NCBI RefSeq assembly: GCF_017565405.1
Contig: NZ_JAGEKR010000024.1
Span: 62,001-126,000 of the forward strand
Direction: 5' to 3'
Source of the DNA: Allobranchiibius sp. CTAmp26
GTDB taxonomy: Bacteria > Actinomycetota > Actinomycetes > Actinomycetales > Dermatophilaceae
DNA length: 64,000 bases
Part shown: positions 15,114 to 24,140 of the stretch, one piece after another
Numbering within the stretch: position 1 is the stretch's first letter
Layout: every line of letters starts with the position of its first letter
Program-made: the position numbers and the translations under genes
The notes under the pieces: model-generated
Databases searched by the model: none
Seen by the model: the letters and a program-made list of their open reading frames with translations, nothing else
What the model was told of the DNA's origin: nothing

Positions 15114-16838
15114 ATGGCCTCGTCCAGCGCAGCATCCCCCGCCGCACGCTCGGCACCTCGCACAGGCAACCCCCTCGTGCACCGCCAGTTGGCGAAGTAT
15201 CCCGCCACCGGACAGCGGATCGCCTACCTCGCGATCACGGTGGCCGCGACGGTCGTCCTCTACTACGAGCTCTACATCCCGGGCGCCGTGGCGACGCAGA
15301 TCATCACCAGCTTCAACATCAGCTTCAGTCAGTTCGTCTTCATCTCGGTCATCGGCAACCTCGTCGGCGCGTTCGGTTCTCTGGCCGCCGGTCTCGCCGA
15401 CCGATGGGGGCGCGCCAACCTAGTGGTGGTCGGGCTCTTCCTCACGGGGCTGCTCGTCACTTTCGCGCTCCCCCACGCGCCCAACGGCACCGTGTACCTG
15501 CTGGAGTTCGCGGTGCTGTCCCTCGTCGAGGGCATGATTCTGGTCGCCACCCCGGCCCTGATCCGCGACTTCTCCCCGCAGCTCGGACGAGCCTCCGCCA
15601 TGGGCTTCTGGACCCTCGGTCCGGTGCTCGGTTCGCTGATGGTCACCGAGGTCTCCAGCCACACGCTCGGCTCTCACCCGGACTGGCAGTTCCAGTTCTA
15701 CGTGTGCGGGATCATCGGGCTGGTCGTGGCCGTGGTCGCGCTGCTCTTCCTGCGTGAACTGTCGCCCGGCCTGCGCGACCAGCTGATGGTCTCGATGCGC
15801 GACCGGCAGCTCATCGAGGCACGTGCCGCCGACGTCGACGAGACGCAGGTGCACCAGGGCCAATGGCGTCAGATGATGCGCCTGGACGTCGTCGGATCGG
15901 CGTTCGCGATCAGCATCTTCCTGATCTTCTACTACATCGCCGTCGGCTTCTTCGTCGTCTACTTCGCGACGATCTTCGGCTACACACCGGAGCGCGCGAA
16001 CGCCCTCGCCAACTGGTACTGGCTGCCCAACGCCATCGCTCTGGTCGTGGCCGGACTCATCTCCGACAAGCTCGGTGTGCGCAAGCCGCTGATGATCGTC
16101 GGGTCGATCATCAGCGTCATCGCCTTGGTCGTCTTCGCGACGAAGGCCACCTCGTCGGGCACGTCGTACGAGACCTTCCGCACGCTGCTGATCATCATCA
16201 GTGCCTCGCAGGGCATGACCTACTGCGCGTGGATGGCCTCCTTCACCGAGACCGTCGAGAAGCACAACCCTGCGGCGACGGCGACCGGCCTCGCGGTCTG
16301 GGGATGGACGATCCGCATGGTGATCTGCCTGACGCTGATCGGCTTCGGCGCGGCGCTGCCCGCCACCTCGGTCCTCGTGGACAAGGGCGCCAAGGTGCAG
16401 GAACTGGCCGCGGAGTACAAGACGCAGCTGGCCACCGTGCAGGGCATCACCCCGGCGAACCTGGCCGCGTTGGAGAAGAATCCGACGTCGGCGAGCGCCG
16501 GTGCGGCCGCCGTGGGCGACCTGGTGAAGTCCGGGGCCGCGAAGACCCCGGCGGACGCCGTGACCCAGCTGAAGTATCTGGGGACGCACCCGATCAAGGC
16601 CGCCGACTCGGCCTACCTCACCAAGAACGCCGCGAAGGTGCAGAAGGCCGCGAAGGACAGTCCCGGGCAGTGGAAGCGCTGGTGGCTCATCTGCGCACTG
16701 GCGGATCTGCTCTTCATCCCGTTCGTCTTCCTCATGGTCGGACGGTGGAGCCCGCGCAAGGCGCGCGAGGACGCCGCCCGACACGAGGAGTTCGTGCAGG
16801 CCGAGATGGCCAAGCTCGAAGGGGCACACACCACCTAA
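15114..16838 (+). CDS. MFS transporter with a long loop before the last helix
   Basis: 574 aa with about 12 membrane helices. The GLADRWGRANLVVVG segment after helix 2 is the MFS motif A. Between what appear to be helices 11 and 12 there is an extra polar, Ala/Lys-rich helical segment of about 100 residues (roughly 421-519), which is not usual for the superfamily. Substrate not identifiable. The ATG at 15114 has AGGG six bases upstream; a GTG ten codons earlier lies inside a CRP-type palindrome and is less likely. It is a monocistronic gene ended by a strong hairpin at 16858. Confidence 0.83.
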   Translation: MASSSAASPAARSAPRTGNPLVHRQLAKYPATGQRIAYLAITVAATVVLYYELYIPGAVATQIITSFNISFSQFVFISVIGNLVGAFGSLAAGLADRWGRANLVVVGLFLTGLLVTFALPHAPNGTVYLLEFAVLSLVEGMILVATPALIRDFSPQLGRASAMGFWTLGPVLGSLMVTEVSSHTLGSHPDWQFQFYVCGIIGLVVAVVALLFLRELSPGLRDQLMVSMRDRQLIEARAADVDETQVHQGQWRQMMRLDVVGSAFAISIFLIFYYIAVGFFVVYFATIFGYTPERANALANWYWLPNAIALVVAGLISDKLGVRKPLMIVGSIISVIALVVFATKATSSGTSYETFRTLLIIISASQGMTYCAWMASFTETVEKHNPAATATGLAVWGWTIRMVICLTLIGFGAALPATSVLVDKGAKVQELAAEYKTQLATVQGITPANLAALEKNPTSASAGAAAVGDLVKSGAAKTPADAVTQLKYLGTHPIKAADSAYLTKNAAKVQKAAKDSPGQWKRWWLICALADLLFIPFVFLMVGRWSPRKAREDAARHEEFVQAEMAKLEGAHTT

Positions 16839-16857
16839 GGGCCCCGCGAGCGTGAAG

Positions 16858-16896
16858 AGGCCGGTTCGTCGTCACACCGTGATGACGGACCGGCCT
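16858..16896. terminator. Bidirectional terminator after the MFS gene
   Basis: An 18-position stem with two G-T pairs and the 3-nt loop ACC, followed by TTTCG on the plus strand. The arms run 16858-16875 and 16879-16896. It includes the stop codon and final codons of the converging oxidoreductase gene. Confidence 0.75.
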
Positions 16897-17771
16897 TTCG
16901 CATGCCCGGCCTGGCTGGCCTTCTGCGCGTCGGCGGCGCGCTCCAGAGTGAACGTCCGCTCCACGGGCAGGCTGAACTTGCCCGCCTCGGACAGCCGCGC
17001 CGCCTCGGCGTACGCCTCCTCCTGGGCAGAGCCGGACGTGGAGACCTTCGCGCCCTTCTCACCCGCGCCGAAGTCGGCGATCGAGAGCACCTTCTGGGGG
17101 TCGCCGGTGAGCTCGATCAGCTCGTCGATGACTCCGGAGCCGGCGATGTCGAGAGCCGCATCCACACCGTCCGGCGCGAGGGCACGCACCCGCTCGACCA
17201 GTCCGTCGCCGTACGTCGTCGCCGTGGCACCGAGCCCGCGCAGGTAGTCCTGGTTCTGCTCCCCGGCGGTGGCGATGACGGTGATGCCCCGGTCGACCGC
17301 GAACTGCACGACCGACGAGCCGACGCCGCCGGACGCGCCGCTGACCAGCAGCGTCTGACCCCGCTGCACGCCGACCTCCCGCAGCACCCGGAGCGCGGTC
17401 TCGACGGGGACCGGATAGCCCGCGGCCTCCTCGAAGGACAGAGACGGCGGCTTGGCCGCCCAGTGATCGAGGACGACACGCTCGGCGTACGCGCTCGAAC
17501 CGGAGCCGAACACGGCATCGCCGACCGCCACTCCCTCGACGCCGTCGCCCACCTCGTCGACCACGCCGGCGGCGTCCGCCCCGGATCCGGCCGGGAGCTG
17601 CAGCGGCATCATGTCCTTCATGTAGCCCTCCCGCACTTTCCAGTCCATGGCGTTCACGCCGGCTGCGCGTGTGGCGATGCGCACCTGTCCCCGGCCCGCA
17701 TGGGGTTCGTCCACGTCACTGACCGTGAGCACCTCGGGACCGCCGTACTCGGAGAACTGAACTGCCTTCAT
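16872..17771 (-). CDS. NADP-dependent quinone oxidoreductase-like protein
   Basis: 299 aa, medium-chain dehydrogenase/reductase family without the zinc ligands of alcohol dehydrogenases. The N-terminal GroES-like domain starts MKAVQFSEYGGPEVL and contains VNAMDWKVREG. The Rossmann fold has LLVSGASGGVGSSVVQFA (about residues 142-159) for NADPH binding. Family members reduce quinones or unsaturated carbonyls; no specific substrate can be assigned. The ATG at 17771 has GAGGAG eight nt upstream. Confidence 0.87.
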   Translation of the reverse strand: MKAVQFSEYGGPEVLTVSDVDEPHAGRGQVRIATRAAGVNAMDWKVREGYMKDMMPLQLPAGSGADAAGVVDEVGDGVEGVAVGDAVFGSGSSAYAERVVLDHWAAKPPSLSFEEAAGYPVPVETALRVLREVGVQRGQTLLVSGASGGVGSSVVQFAVDRGITVIATAGEQNQDYLRGLGATATTYGDGLVERVRALAPDGVDAALDIAGSGVIDELIELTGDPQKVLSIADFGAGEKGAKVSTSGSAQEEAYAEAARLSEAGKFSLPVERTFTLERAADAQKASQAGHAKGRSVITV

Positions 17772-17873
17772 CGCATCGCTCCTCGTGTCGTGGCGCGCCG
17801 CCCGTCGAACGCGGCGCACTCACGGGATACAACCTCCAACCGACCACCGTCAATCCCCGGCCCCAACCCTTCG

Positions 17874-17918
17874 TCAATAATTGTTGACAAAGTGCTGGGG
17901 CGTCATGTTTAGTTGACA
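17874..17918. promoter_or_regulatory. Promoter/operator region of the HTH-ClpN pair
   Basis: A near-palindrome TCAATAATTGTTGA (17874-17887) overlaps a -35-like TTGACA (17884-17889). The heptamer GTTGACA occurs twice, at 17883-17889 and 17912-17918, 29 bp apart, the second ending right before the ATG at 17920. This AT-rich patch stands out from the GC-rich surroundings. Binding by the small HTH protein encoded next is a reasonable inference. Confidence 0.45.
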
Positions 17919-17919
17919 C

Positions 17920-18129
17920 ATGGACACGCCTCAAGACCCGGCCACCGCCGCTGCGAGCACCAATCCGGCGCAGGGCCTGGCCGCGATCCGCGCACTGCGC
18001 ACGCTGGCCGACCGGCTGGAGGAGGTGCAGGTGCGCAACGCGCGGGACCAGGGCTGGAGTTGGCAGGCCATCGCCGACGTCCTGCACGTCAGCCGCCAGG
18101 CCGTCCATCAGAAGCACGCTCGGGACTGA
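17920..18129 (+). CDS. Small helix-turn-helix protein
   Basis: 69 aa. A coiled, Leu-rich segment (AAIRALRTLADRLEEVQ) is followed by a helix-turn-helix at the C-terminus (GWSWQAIADVLHVSRQAVHQKH, about residues 45-66). Such minimal HTH proteins are often encoded immediately before a Clp N-terminal domain protein in actinobacteria, as here (32-bp gap), suggesting a transcription regulator of that gene. The ATG at 17920 follows the second GTTGACA repeat without a clear ribosome site. Confidence 0.8.
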   Translation: MDTPQDPATAAASTNPAQGLAAIRALRTLADRLEEVQVRNARDQGWSWQAIADVLHVSRQAVHQKHARD

Positions 18130-18161
18130 GCGGCTTTCACCGGACTTCCAAGGAGCACAAC

Positions 18162-19001
18162 ATGTTTCACCTACACGAATCAGAAATAGGCGTCGCGATG
18201 ATGCAGGCGCACGGCTTGGCCGCGGAGCTCGGGCATTCCGAGGTCGGCCCCGACCACATCCTGCTCGGGTTCACGACCAATCTGCGCGGCAGCATGCAGC
18301 CGTTGCTCGCCGAGCACGGCCTCACCTATGCCGCAGCGCGGGACATCGTCGTCGCCCAGCGCCGCGACGACGCAAGTAATCCTGACAACGAGAGTGACGA
18401 CGGCCCGCAGACCGCGAATCTGGACGACGACCGCGACGCGCTCGCCTCCATCGGCATCGATCTGGACAAGGTCACCGAGGCGGTGGGAGAGGCGTTCGGT
18501 GAGGACATCACCCGCGCCTGGGGCCGACGTCGCGAACGCGCCGAGCGCGACTCGCGGCGACACCGTCGCGACGAGGACGATGGCCGGCGCGGGCCGGGCC
18601 CGGGTATGCCGCCGCCACCGCCCGCACCCGGATTCGCCGGGTTCGGCGGCTTCGGCCCGTTCCCGGACTTCGAGGACTTCCCCTTCGGAGGCCCCCGCGG
18701 CCGCGGCCGGCGGGGACCGCAGAGTCGCCGGTTCGGCCGGAAGCCTCGGTTGGCCGAGGCCACCGTGCGCATCTTCCACGACCTGCGGGCACAGGCTCAG
18801 GATGTCCGCGCGGCCGCACAGGACGACGACCGGCGTACCGGCCGCGCCCAGTTCCACGCGATGTTCCGACCCGAGCGCATCGTGCTCGCCATCCTGGGTT
18901 CGCAGGATCCGGCGACACGGGCGATGGTCTCCGCCATGACGGACATGGACCGTCTGCACGCCCAGCTGCACGAGCGACTGGCGGCCGAGCCCGCCGCCTG
19001 A
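18162..19001 (+). CDS. Orphan Clp N-terminal (Clp R) domain protein
   Basis: 279 aa. Two Clp-N-like segments, residues ~1-60 (HESEIGVAMMQAHGLAAELGHSEVGPDHILLG) and ~195-265 (ATVRIFHDLRAQAQ...PERIVLAILG), flank a long acidic/arginine-rich linker and a Pro/Gly/Phe-rich stretch (~145-190). No AAA+ module is present, so it is not a ClpC/ClpB chaperone; it may bind substrates or adaptors of the Clp protease. The ATG has AAGGAG 6-7 nt upstream. It is probably co-transcribed with the HTH gene and ended by the hairpin at 19013. Confidence 0.8.
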   Translation: MFHLHESEIGVAMMQAHGLAAELGHSEVGPDHILLGFTTNLRGSMQPLLAEHGLTYAAARDIVVAQRRDDASNPDNESDDGPQTANLDDDRDALASIGIDLDKVTEAVGEAFGEDITRAWGRRRERAERDSRRHRRDEDDGRRGPGPGMPPPPPAPGFAGFGGFGPFPDFEDFPFGGPRGRGRRGPQSRRFGRKPRLAEATVRIFHDLRAQAQDVRAAAQDDDRRTGRAQFHAMFRPERIVLAILGSQDPATRAMVSAMTDMDRLHAQLHERLAAEPAA

Positions 19002-19012
19002 GCCCGCATGAC

Positions 19013-19052
19013 AGGTCGGTCCGCCGTCACGAAGGTGACGACGGGCCGACCT
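19013..19052 (+). terminator. Terminator after the Clp-N gene
   Basis: Arms of 18 bases (19013-19030 and 19035-19052) with two mismatches and the loop GAAG, 11 bp beyond the stop codon. Confidence 0.75.
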
Positions 19053-19209
19053 CTCGCATCTGCGTTGCGGCCACTCCGGGGCCTTCCCGCGGGAGCCCTC
19101 GCAGCGCGGGTAGTCCCATTCTGGGGACTGCTGCGGGTCGCCCACGGCGGGAGGCTTCGCCGCAGTAATCTGCGACGGGATCTGCCGACCCCGCGAGCGG
19201 AGGACCACC

Positions 19210-19968
19210 ATGCTGGGTTTGCCAGAGAAGATCACCACCTGCCTCTTCGATCTGGACGGCGTCCTCACCGACACGGCGAGCGTGCACCGCACCGCGTGGA
19301 AGGAGACCTTCGACGCGCTGCTGAAGGCGCGCGACGGTGACGGCTACCGGCCGTTCGACATCGCCGGCGACTACAACGACTACGTCGACGGCAAGCCGCG
19401 CGAGGACGGCGTGCGCGACTTCCTGAAGTCCCGCGACATCCACCTGCCCGACGGCAGCCCTGACGACCCGCCCGACGCGAACACCGTCTACGGCGTCGGC
19501 AACCGCAAGAACGACCTCGTGCAGGTCGCCATCAAACGCGACGGAGTGAAGGTCTACGAAGGGTCGCGGCGCTATCTGCAGCGGGCGCAGGCGGCCGGCC
19601 TGCACCGGTACGTGGTCTCCTCCTCGGCCAACACCGAGATGGTGCTCGACGTGACCGGGCTCGCTCAGTACGTCGAGGGGCGTGTCGACGGCAAGACGCT
19701 TGTGCAGCAACACATCAAGGGCAAGCCTGCTCCCGATTCCTTCCTCGCCGGAGCGAAGCTCGCAGGTGCGCAGCCGGACAACTGCGTGGTCTTCGAGGAC
19801 GCGACCTCCGGCGTCGCCGCCGGCAAGGCCGGACACTTCGGGTACGTCGTGGGCGTGGATCGGGTCGACCACGCCCAGGCACTGCGCGAACACGGCGCGA
19901 GCGTGGTGGTCAAGGACCTGTCCGAGCTCCTGGAATCCGAACCGACCGATGGAGATGCACACGAGTGA
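19210..19968 (+). CDS. Beta-phosphoglucomutase family HAD hydrolase
   Basis: 252 aa. The HAD nucleophile motif [11 protein letters not shown] has Asp14 and Asp16. The later motifs [17 protein letters not shown] (Lys) and [16 protein letters not shown] complete the fold. It would interconvert beta-glucose 1-phosphate and glucose 6-phosphate, the product stream of an inverting GH65 phosphorylase. That phosphorylase overlaps its stop codon by 4 bp (GTGA at 19965), so the two act as one unit in the cytoplasm. Confidence 0.88.
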   Translation: MLGLPEKITTCLFDLDGVLTDTASVHRTAWKETFDALLKARDGDGYRPFDIAGDYNDYVDGKPREDGVRDFLKSRDIHLPDGSPDDPPDANTVYGVGNRKNDLVQVAIKRDGVKVYEGSRRYLQRAQAAGLHRYVVSSSANTEMVLDVTGLAQYVEGRVDGKTLVQQHIKGKPAPDSFLAGAKLAGAQPDNCVVFEDATSGVAAGKAGHFGYVVGVDRVDHAQALREHGASVVVKDLSELLESEPTDGDAHE

Positions 19969-22325
19969 GCACCGATTACGAGGGCTTCGTCGTCGAACCC
20001 TGGCGGATCCGTGAGATCGGACTCGCACCCGACAACTTCGCGCAGGCCGAGTCGATCTTCGCGCTCGCCAACGGCCACATCGGCGTCCGCGGAAACCTTG
20101 ACGAGGGTGACCCCGCGGGCCTGCCCGGCACCTACCTGAACTCCTTCTACGAGACCCGTCCCCTCCCGTACGCCGAGGCCGGCTACGGCTACCCCGAGTC
20201 CGGCCAGACCGTCGTCAACGTGACCAACGGCAAGTTGATCCGGCTCCTCGTGGATGACGAGCCGTTCGACATGCGCTACGGGACGATCCGCCATCACGAG
20301 CGCGTCCTCGACCTGCGCACGGGCGTCCTCACCCGCGACGTCCTCTGGGAGTCACCGGCCCGACGCATCATCCGGGTCCGCTCCAAGCGACTGGTCTCCT
20401 TCACCCAGCGCTCCATCCTGGGCATCTGGTACCAGGTCGAGGCGGTCGACAAACCGTTGCGCGTGGTCATCCAGTCCGAGATGGTCGCCAACGAGGAACT
20501 CCCGGTGACCTCGGCCGACCCCCGCGTGGCAGCCGCGCTGGAGCACCCGCTGGTCTCCGAGCAGCACCTCGCCGGGGTGACCCGCGCGCAGCTGATCCAC
20601 AGCACGAGACGCAGCGGGCTGCGGATGGCGGCCGCCTGCGATCACGAACTGCACGGCGACCACGACTACGAGCCCAACACCTTCATCCAGCCGGACTGGT
20701 CCCGTATGACGATCGGCGCGCACCTCGACCCGGGCGAGACCCTCGGACTGACCAAGTTCGTCGCCTACGGCTGGTCCTCCCAGCGCACCCTGCCGGCACT
20801 GCGCGACCAGGTCGACGGTGCCCTCTCGGCGGTCGTCAACACCGGATGGGACGACCTGGTCAAGGAGCAGGAGGGCTACGTCCAGGAGTTCTGGGACGGC
20901 GCCGACGTGCAGGTCGACGGCGACGAGACCGTCCAGCAGGCCGTGCGCTTCGGGCTCTGGCACGTGCTGCAGGCCGGCGCCCGGGCGGAGGGTCGCGCGA
21001 TCCTCGCCAAGGGCCTCACCGGCCCGGGTTACGACGGTCACGCGTTCTGGGACACCGAGCAGTTCGTGCTGCCGGTGCTGACCGCCACCGCTCCCCTCGC
21101 GGCCCGCGACGCGCTCACCTGGCGCCAGTCGATCATCGACCTCGCATCGGAGCGGGCGACGACCTTGAAGCTGCACGGCGCGGCGTTCCCCTGGCGCACG
21201 ATCCGCGGTCAGGAGTGCTCGGCGTACTGGCCGGCGGGGACGGCCGCGTTCCACATCAACGCCGACATCTCCGTGGCCGCCGCGCGCTACGTCTTCTGGA
21301 CCCAGGACGAGGAGTTCGACCGCGATGTGGCGTTGCAGCTGCTCGTGGAGACGGCCCGGCTCTGGTCCGACCTCGGCTACCACGGCGACGACGGCAAGTT
21401 CCACATCGACGGCGTCACCGGACCGGACGAGTACTCCGCCATCGTCGGCGACAACACCTACACCAACCTGATGGCGGCACTGAACTTCCGGTACGCCGCC
21501 GACACCGCCGAGCGCTGGCCGCAGGAGGCTCTGGCGCTCGGGGTGATGAAGGGCGAGATCGCCGTCTGGCGCGCCGCGGACGACGCGATGGCGATGCCGT
21601 ACGACGAAGAACGCGGTGTGCACCAACAGGATCGGGGTAGCACCGAGCGCGAGGTCTGGGACTTCAAGGGCACCGCGAAGGACAACGAGTACCCGCTGTT
21701 GCTCAACTACCCCTACTTCGACATCTACCGCAAGCAGGTCGTCAAGCAGGCCGACCTGATGCTGGCGATGCACTGGTGCGGTGACAAGTTCTCACTGGAG
21801 GACAAGGCCAAGGCCTTCGCCTACTACGAGGCGATCACCGTGCGCGACTCCTCCCTGTCGGCGTGCACCCAGGCCGTGATCGCGGCCGAGGTGGGCCACC
21901 GGGAGCTGGCGCACGACTACCTGACCGAGGCCGCCCTGATGGACCTGCGCGACCTGGAACACAACACGGGCGACGGCGTGCACGTCGCATCGCTGGCGGG
22001 TGCGTGGCTGGCGCTGGTGTGCGGCTTCGGGGGGATGCGCGACCACGGCGGCAAGCTGTCGTTCCGGCCCGCCCTGCCGAAACGGTTGTCCCGCCTGGCC
22101 TTCGCGATCAGGTGGCGCGGGTGCAAGGTGCGCGTGACGGTGCACCCCGACCACGCGGTGTACGAGCTCGAGGACGGCGTGCACGGTTACGCCGAACTCG
22201 CCCACTACGGCGAGATGTTCAAGCTCACCACCGACGAGCCGGTTACCAGGCCGATCACCCCCGTGCAGCCGATGACCCCCCGCCCGACACAGCCCGCCGG
22301 TCGGGAGCCCATCACCAGCGAGTGA
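19965..22325 (+). CDS. Glycoside hydrolase family 65 phosphorylase (trehalose/maltose/kojibiose type)
   Basis: 786 aa. The N-terminal beta-sandwich and (alpha/alpha)6 barrel of GH65 are recognisable. The general acid is Glu489 in [18 protein letters not shown], and the phosphate-site segment [13 protein letters not shown] lies at about 363-375. The enzyme would phosphorolyse an alpha-linked disaccharide to beta-glucose 1-phosphate and glucose; which disaccharide cannot be read directly. The partner beta-PGM gene is immediately upstream. The C-terminal ~40 residues ([16 protein letters not shown]) are a Pro-rich extension. Confidence 0.9.
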   Translation: MSTDYEGFVVEPWRIREIGLAPDNFAQAESIFALANGHIGVRGNLDEGDPAGLPGTYLNSFYETRPLPYAEAGYGYPESGQTVVNVTNGKLIRLLVDDEPFDMRYGTIRHHERVLDLRTGVLTRDVLWESPARRIIRVRSKRLVSFTQRSILGIWYQVEAVDKPLRVVIQSEMVANEELPVTSADPRVAAALEHPLVSEQHLAGVTRAQLIHSTRRSGLRMAAACDHELHGDHDYEPNTFIQPDWSRMTIGAHLDPGETLGLTKFVAYGWSSQRTLPALRDQVDGALSAVVNTGWDDLVKEQEGYVQEFWDGADVQVDGDETVQQAVRFGLWHVLQAGARAEGRAILAKGLTGPGYDGHAFWDTEQFVLPVLTATAPLAARDALTWRQSIIDLASERATTLKLHGAAFPWRTIRGQECSAYWPAGTAAFHINADISVAAARYVFWTQDEEFDRDVALQLLVETARLWSDLGYHGDDGKFHIDGVTGPDEYSAIVGDNTYTNLMAALNFRYAADTAERWPQEALALGVMKGEIAVWRAADDAMAMPYDEERGVHQQDRGSTEREVWDFKGTAKDNEYPLLLNYPYFDIYRKQVVKQADLMLAMHWCGDKFSLEDKAKAFAYYEAITVRDSSLSACTQAVIAAEVGHRELAHDYLTEAALMDLRDLEHNTGDGVHVASLAGAWLALVCGFGGMRDHGGKLSFRPALPKRLSRLAFAIRWRGCKVRVTVHPDHAVYELEDGVHGYAELAHYGEMFKLTTDEPVTRPITPVQPMTPRPTQPAGREPITSE

Positions 22326-22327
22326 GA

Positions 22328-22356
22328 AGGCGGGCGGCGACCTGCGCCGCCCGCCT
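22328..22356. terminator. Terminator between GH65 and DUF3105 genes
   Basis: A perfect 12-bp stem (AGGCGGGCGGCG / CGCCGCCCGCCT) with the loop ACCTG, between convergent stop codons. Confidence 0.85.
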
Positions 22357-22362
22357 CGTGCC

Positions 22363-23238
22363 TCAGTTCGCGGTGCCGCCCGGGTTCGGCACGGTGCCGC
22401 CGTCCAGGGCGGCGATCCCTCCGGTGCCGGTCGGCACTCCGTCGACGGGAGAGCCGTACTCAGGGGTGTACTTCTGGCTGTTGCGGAAGGTGTCGACGAA
22501 CTTCTGCATCCGCGGGTCGGTGGGGCTGGTGACCCGCAGCTGATGTCCCCACGCCGACAGCACGATCGGTGACGGTAGGGAGTTGGACGTCCAGGGGGTC
22601 AGGTCGATGTACCGGTTCTCCTGCCCGGTGATGCCCTGCTGCTGCAGGGCGGGCTCGGCGATCAACGACTGCTTCGTCACGAACGCGACCAGCTGATTCA
22701 CCTGTGCCGCCGACAGCTTCGGGTCGTAGGTGATCCAGATCGCGCCGTGCTCCAGGTTGTGCACGGCCCGCTCGGTCGACACCGGCTTGGTGTAGATGCC
22801 GGCGTTCATCCAGGTCGCGTTGTGCGGGCCGCCGACCGGCGGCGTCACGGCGTACGTCACGGGTCCGGGGACGTGGTCGTGGCCGATGGTGCCGGCGTTC
22901 GCGGTGCCGCTCGCGGGGTACCCGCTGGTGTCCCACGCGAGGACGCCCTGGATGCCCGAGTCGTCCTTGACCTGAGTGGGTTTCGGCTGGGTCGTCGTCT
23001 GTCCGGTCACGACCGAGGGCAGCACCTGCTTGCCGTACTTCGGTGCACCGGCGACACCGGAGGCCGACGTGCCGCTGCTACCGCTCGAGCGGGTGCCCAG
23101 GTACGTCGCGACGCCCCCGATCACGACGATCAGCACGACGGCGATCACCACGGGGATCAGCCATCCAGGGCGGGTGTTCTGCTGCTTCTTCAGTGCCGCC
23201 AGTTTGGCGGCGCGATCGGAGGACGAGGTGTCGGGCAT
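22363..23238 (-). CDS. DUF3105 membrane-anchored protein (copy 1)
   Basis: 291 aa. A cytoplasmic basic tail and one membrane helix (about residues 27-46) are followed by an extracellular DUF3105 domain: VPGPVTYAVTPPVGGPHN, WMNAGIYTKPV, RAVHNLEHGAIWITYDP and LSAWGHQLRV. The conserved His residues suggest a metal or substrate site, but the function is unknown. It is clearly paralogous to the next gene upstream (23258-24058), 19 bp away. The ATG at 23238 is backed by a -10 box TAGGAT seven nt upstream. Confidence 0.85.
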   Translation of the reverse strand: MPDTSSSDRAAKLAALKKQQNTRPGWLIPVVIAVVLIVVIGGVATYLGTRSSGSSGTSASGVAGAPKYGKQVLPSVVTGQTTTQPKPTQVKDDSGIQGVLAWDTSGYPASGTANAGTIGHDHVPGPVTYAVTPPVGGPHNATWMNAGIYTKPVSTERAVHNLEHGAIWITYDPKLSAAQVNQLVAFVTKQSLIAEPALQQQGITGQENRYIDLTPWTSNSLPSPIVLSAWGHQLRVTSPTDPRMQKFVDTFRNSQKYTPEYGSPVDGVPTGTGGIAALDGGTVPNPGGTAN

Positions 23239-23245
23239 GCCCTCG

Positions 23246-23251
23246 ATCCTA
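23246..23251 (-). promoter_or_regulatory. Leaderless -10 box for DUF3105 copy 1
   Basis: On the minus strand TAGGAT is followed by 7 nt and the ATG at 23238. It lies in the 19-bp gap after the paralogue, so copy 1 can be expressed on its own. Confidence 0.45.
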
Positions 23252-23257
23252 GGTCGG

Positions 23258-24058
23258 TCACTTCTTGGTGCCCGAGGGGTTGGGCTGCGCCCCGCCGTAC
23301 TCCGCCGCGACACCGCCGGTCCCCGTGGGGATGCCATCCACCGGCTCGTTCGTCTCGGGGCTGTAGGGCTTGCGATGCCGGAAGGTGTCGACGAAGCGCT
23401 GCATCCGCGGGTCGCCGGCGTCGGTCACCCGCAACTGGTGCCCCCACGACGACAGGACGATCGGCGCGGGCAGCGAGTTCGAGGCCCACGGCGACAGATC
23501 CATGAACCGGTTCGCCTGTCCGGAGACCTTGACCCCGCCCTGGCCCTTCGGCTCGGGGATCAGACTCTGGCGCCCGACGAACGCGACCAACTTCGCGATC
23601 TCGCCCTTGGCCAGCTTCGGGTCGTAGGTGATCCAGATCGCGCCGTGCTCCATGTTGTGCACCGCACGCTCGCTCGGCACGGGTCTCGTGTAGACACCGG
23701 CGTTCATCCAGACGATGTTGTGCGGTCCGCCGGCGGGCGGCGTCATCGTGTAGGTGACCGGTCCGCGTACGTGCGAGACATGGATCGCCTTACCGCCCTG
23801 CGTCGCCAGCGTCATGTACTCGCCCTGGTCGTACGCGAGCACGCCCGGGATGCCGGAGGTGTCCTTCACCAGCCGCACCGGATCCTGGATCGTGCGGACG
23901 CCGGTGGGAGTGCTGGGCAGCACCTGCTTGGTCGCGGCCGGGCCGTCGTCACGGGTGAACCACCATCCGAGCGCCGCGGCGATGGCCAGCACGACGACGA
24001 GCGCCACGCAGACCACCACGATCCGGGTCCTGCCGGCGGCCGGGGCATGGGTGGTCAT
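23258..24058 (-). CDS. DUF3105 membrane-anchored protein (copy 2)
   Basis: 266 aa. Same layout as its neighbour: an N-terminal helix (about residues 12-32), then the DUF3105 domain with VRGPVTYTMTPPAGGPHN, WMNAGVYTRPV, RAVHNMEHGAIWITYDP and LSSWGHQLRV. Nearly every conserved block is shared with copy 1, so the pair arose by tandem duplication. Divergent from corA across 82 bp; each has its own leaderless -10. Confidence 0.85.
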   Translation of the reverse strand: MTTHAPAAGRTRIVVVCVALVVVLAIAAALGWWFTRDDGPAATKQVLPSTPTGVRTIQDPVRLVKDTSGIPGVLAYDQGEYMTLATQGGKAIHVSHVRGPVTYTMTPPAGGPHNIVWMNAGVYTRPVPSERAVHNMEHGAIWITYDPKLAKGEIAKLVAFVGRQSLIPEPKGQGGVKVSGQANRFMDLSPWASNSLPAPIVLSSWGHQLRVTDAGDPRMQRFVDTFRHRKPYSPETNEPVDGIPTGTGGVAAEYGGAQPNPSGTKK

Positions 24059-24064
24059 ACCCGA

Positions 24065-24070
24065 ACCCTA
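24065..24070 (-). promoter_or_regulatory. Leaderless -10 box for DUF3105 copy 2
   Basis: On the minus strand TAGGGT is followed by 6 nt and the ATG at 24058. Confidence 0.5.
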
Positions 24071-24128
24071 AGCACCCGAGCGGAGTCGGCACCTTCTCGG
24101 CAGGCGGCGGCACAGCAGACTCGCGCAC

Positions 24129-24134
24129 TACAGT
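24129..24134 (+). promoter_or_regulatory. Leaderless -10 box for corA
   Basis: TACAGT is followed by 6 nt and the GTG at 24141. Confidence 0.5.
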
Positions 24135-24140
24135 CAGGCC

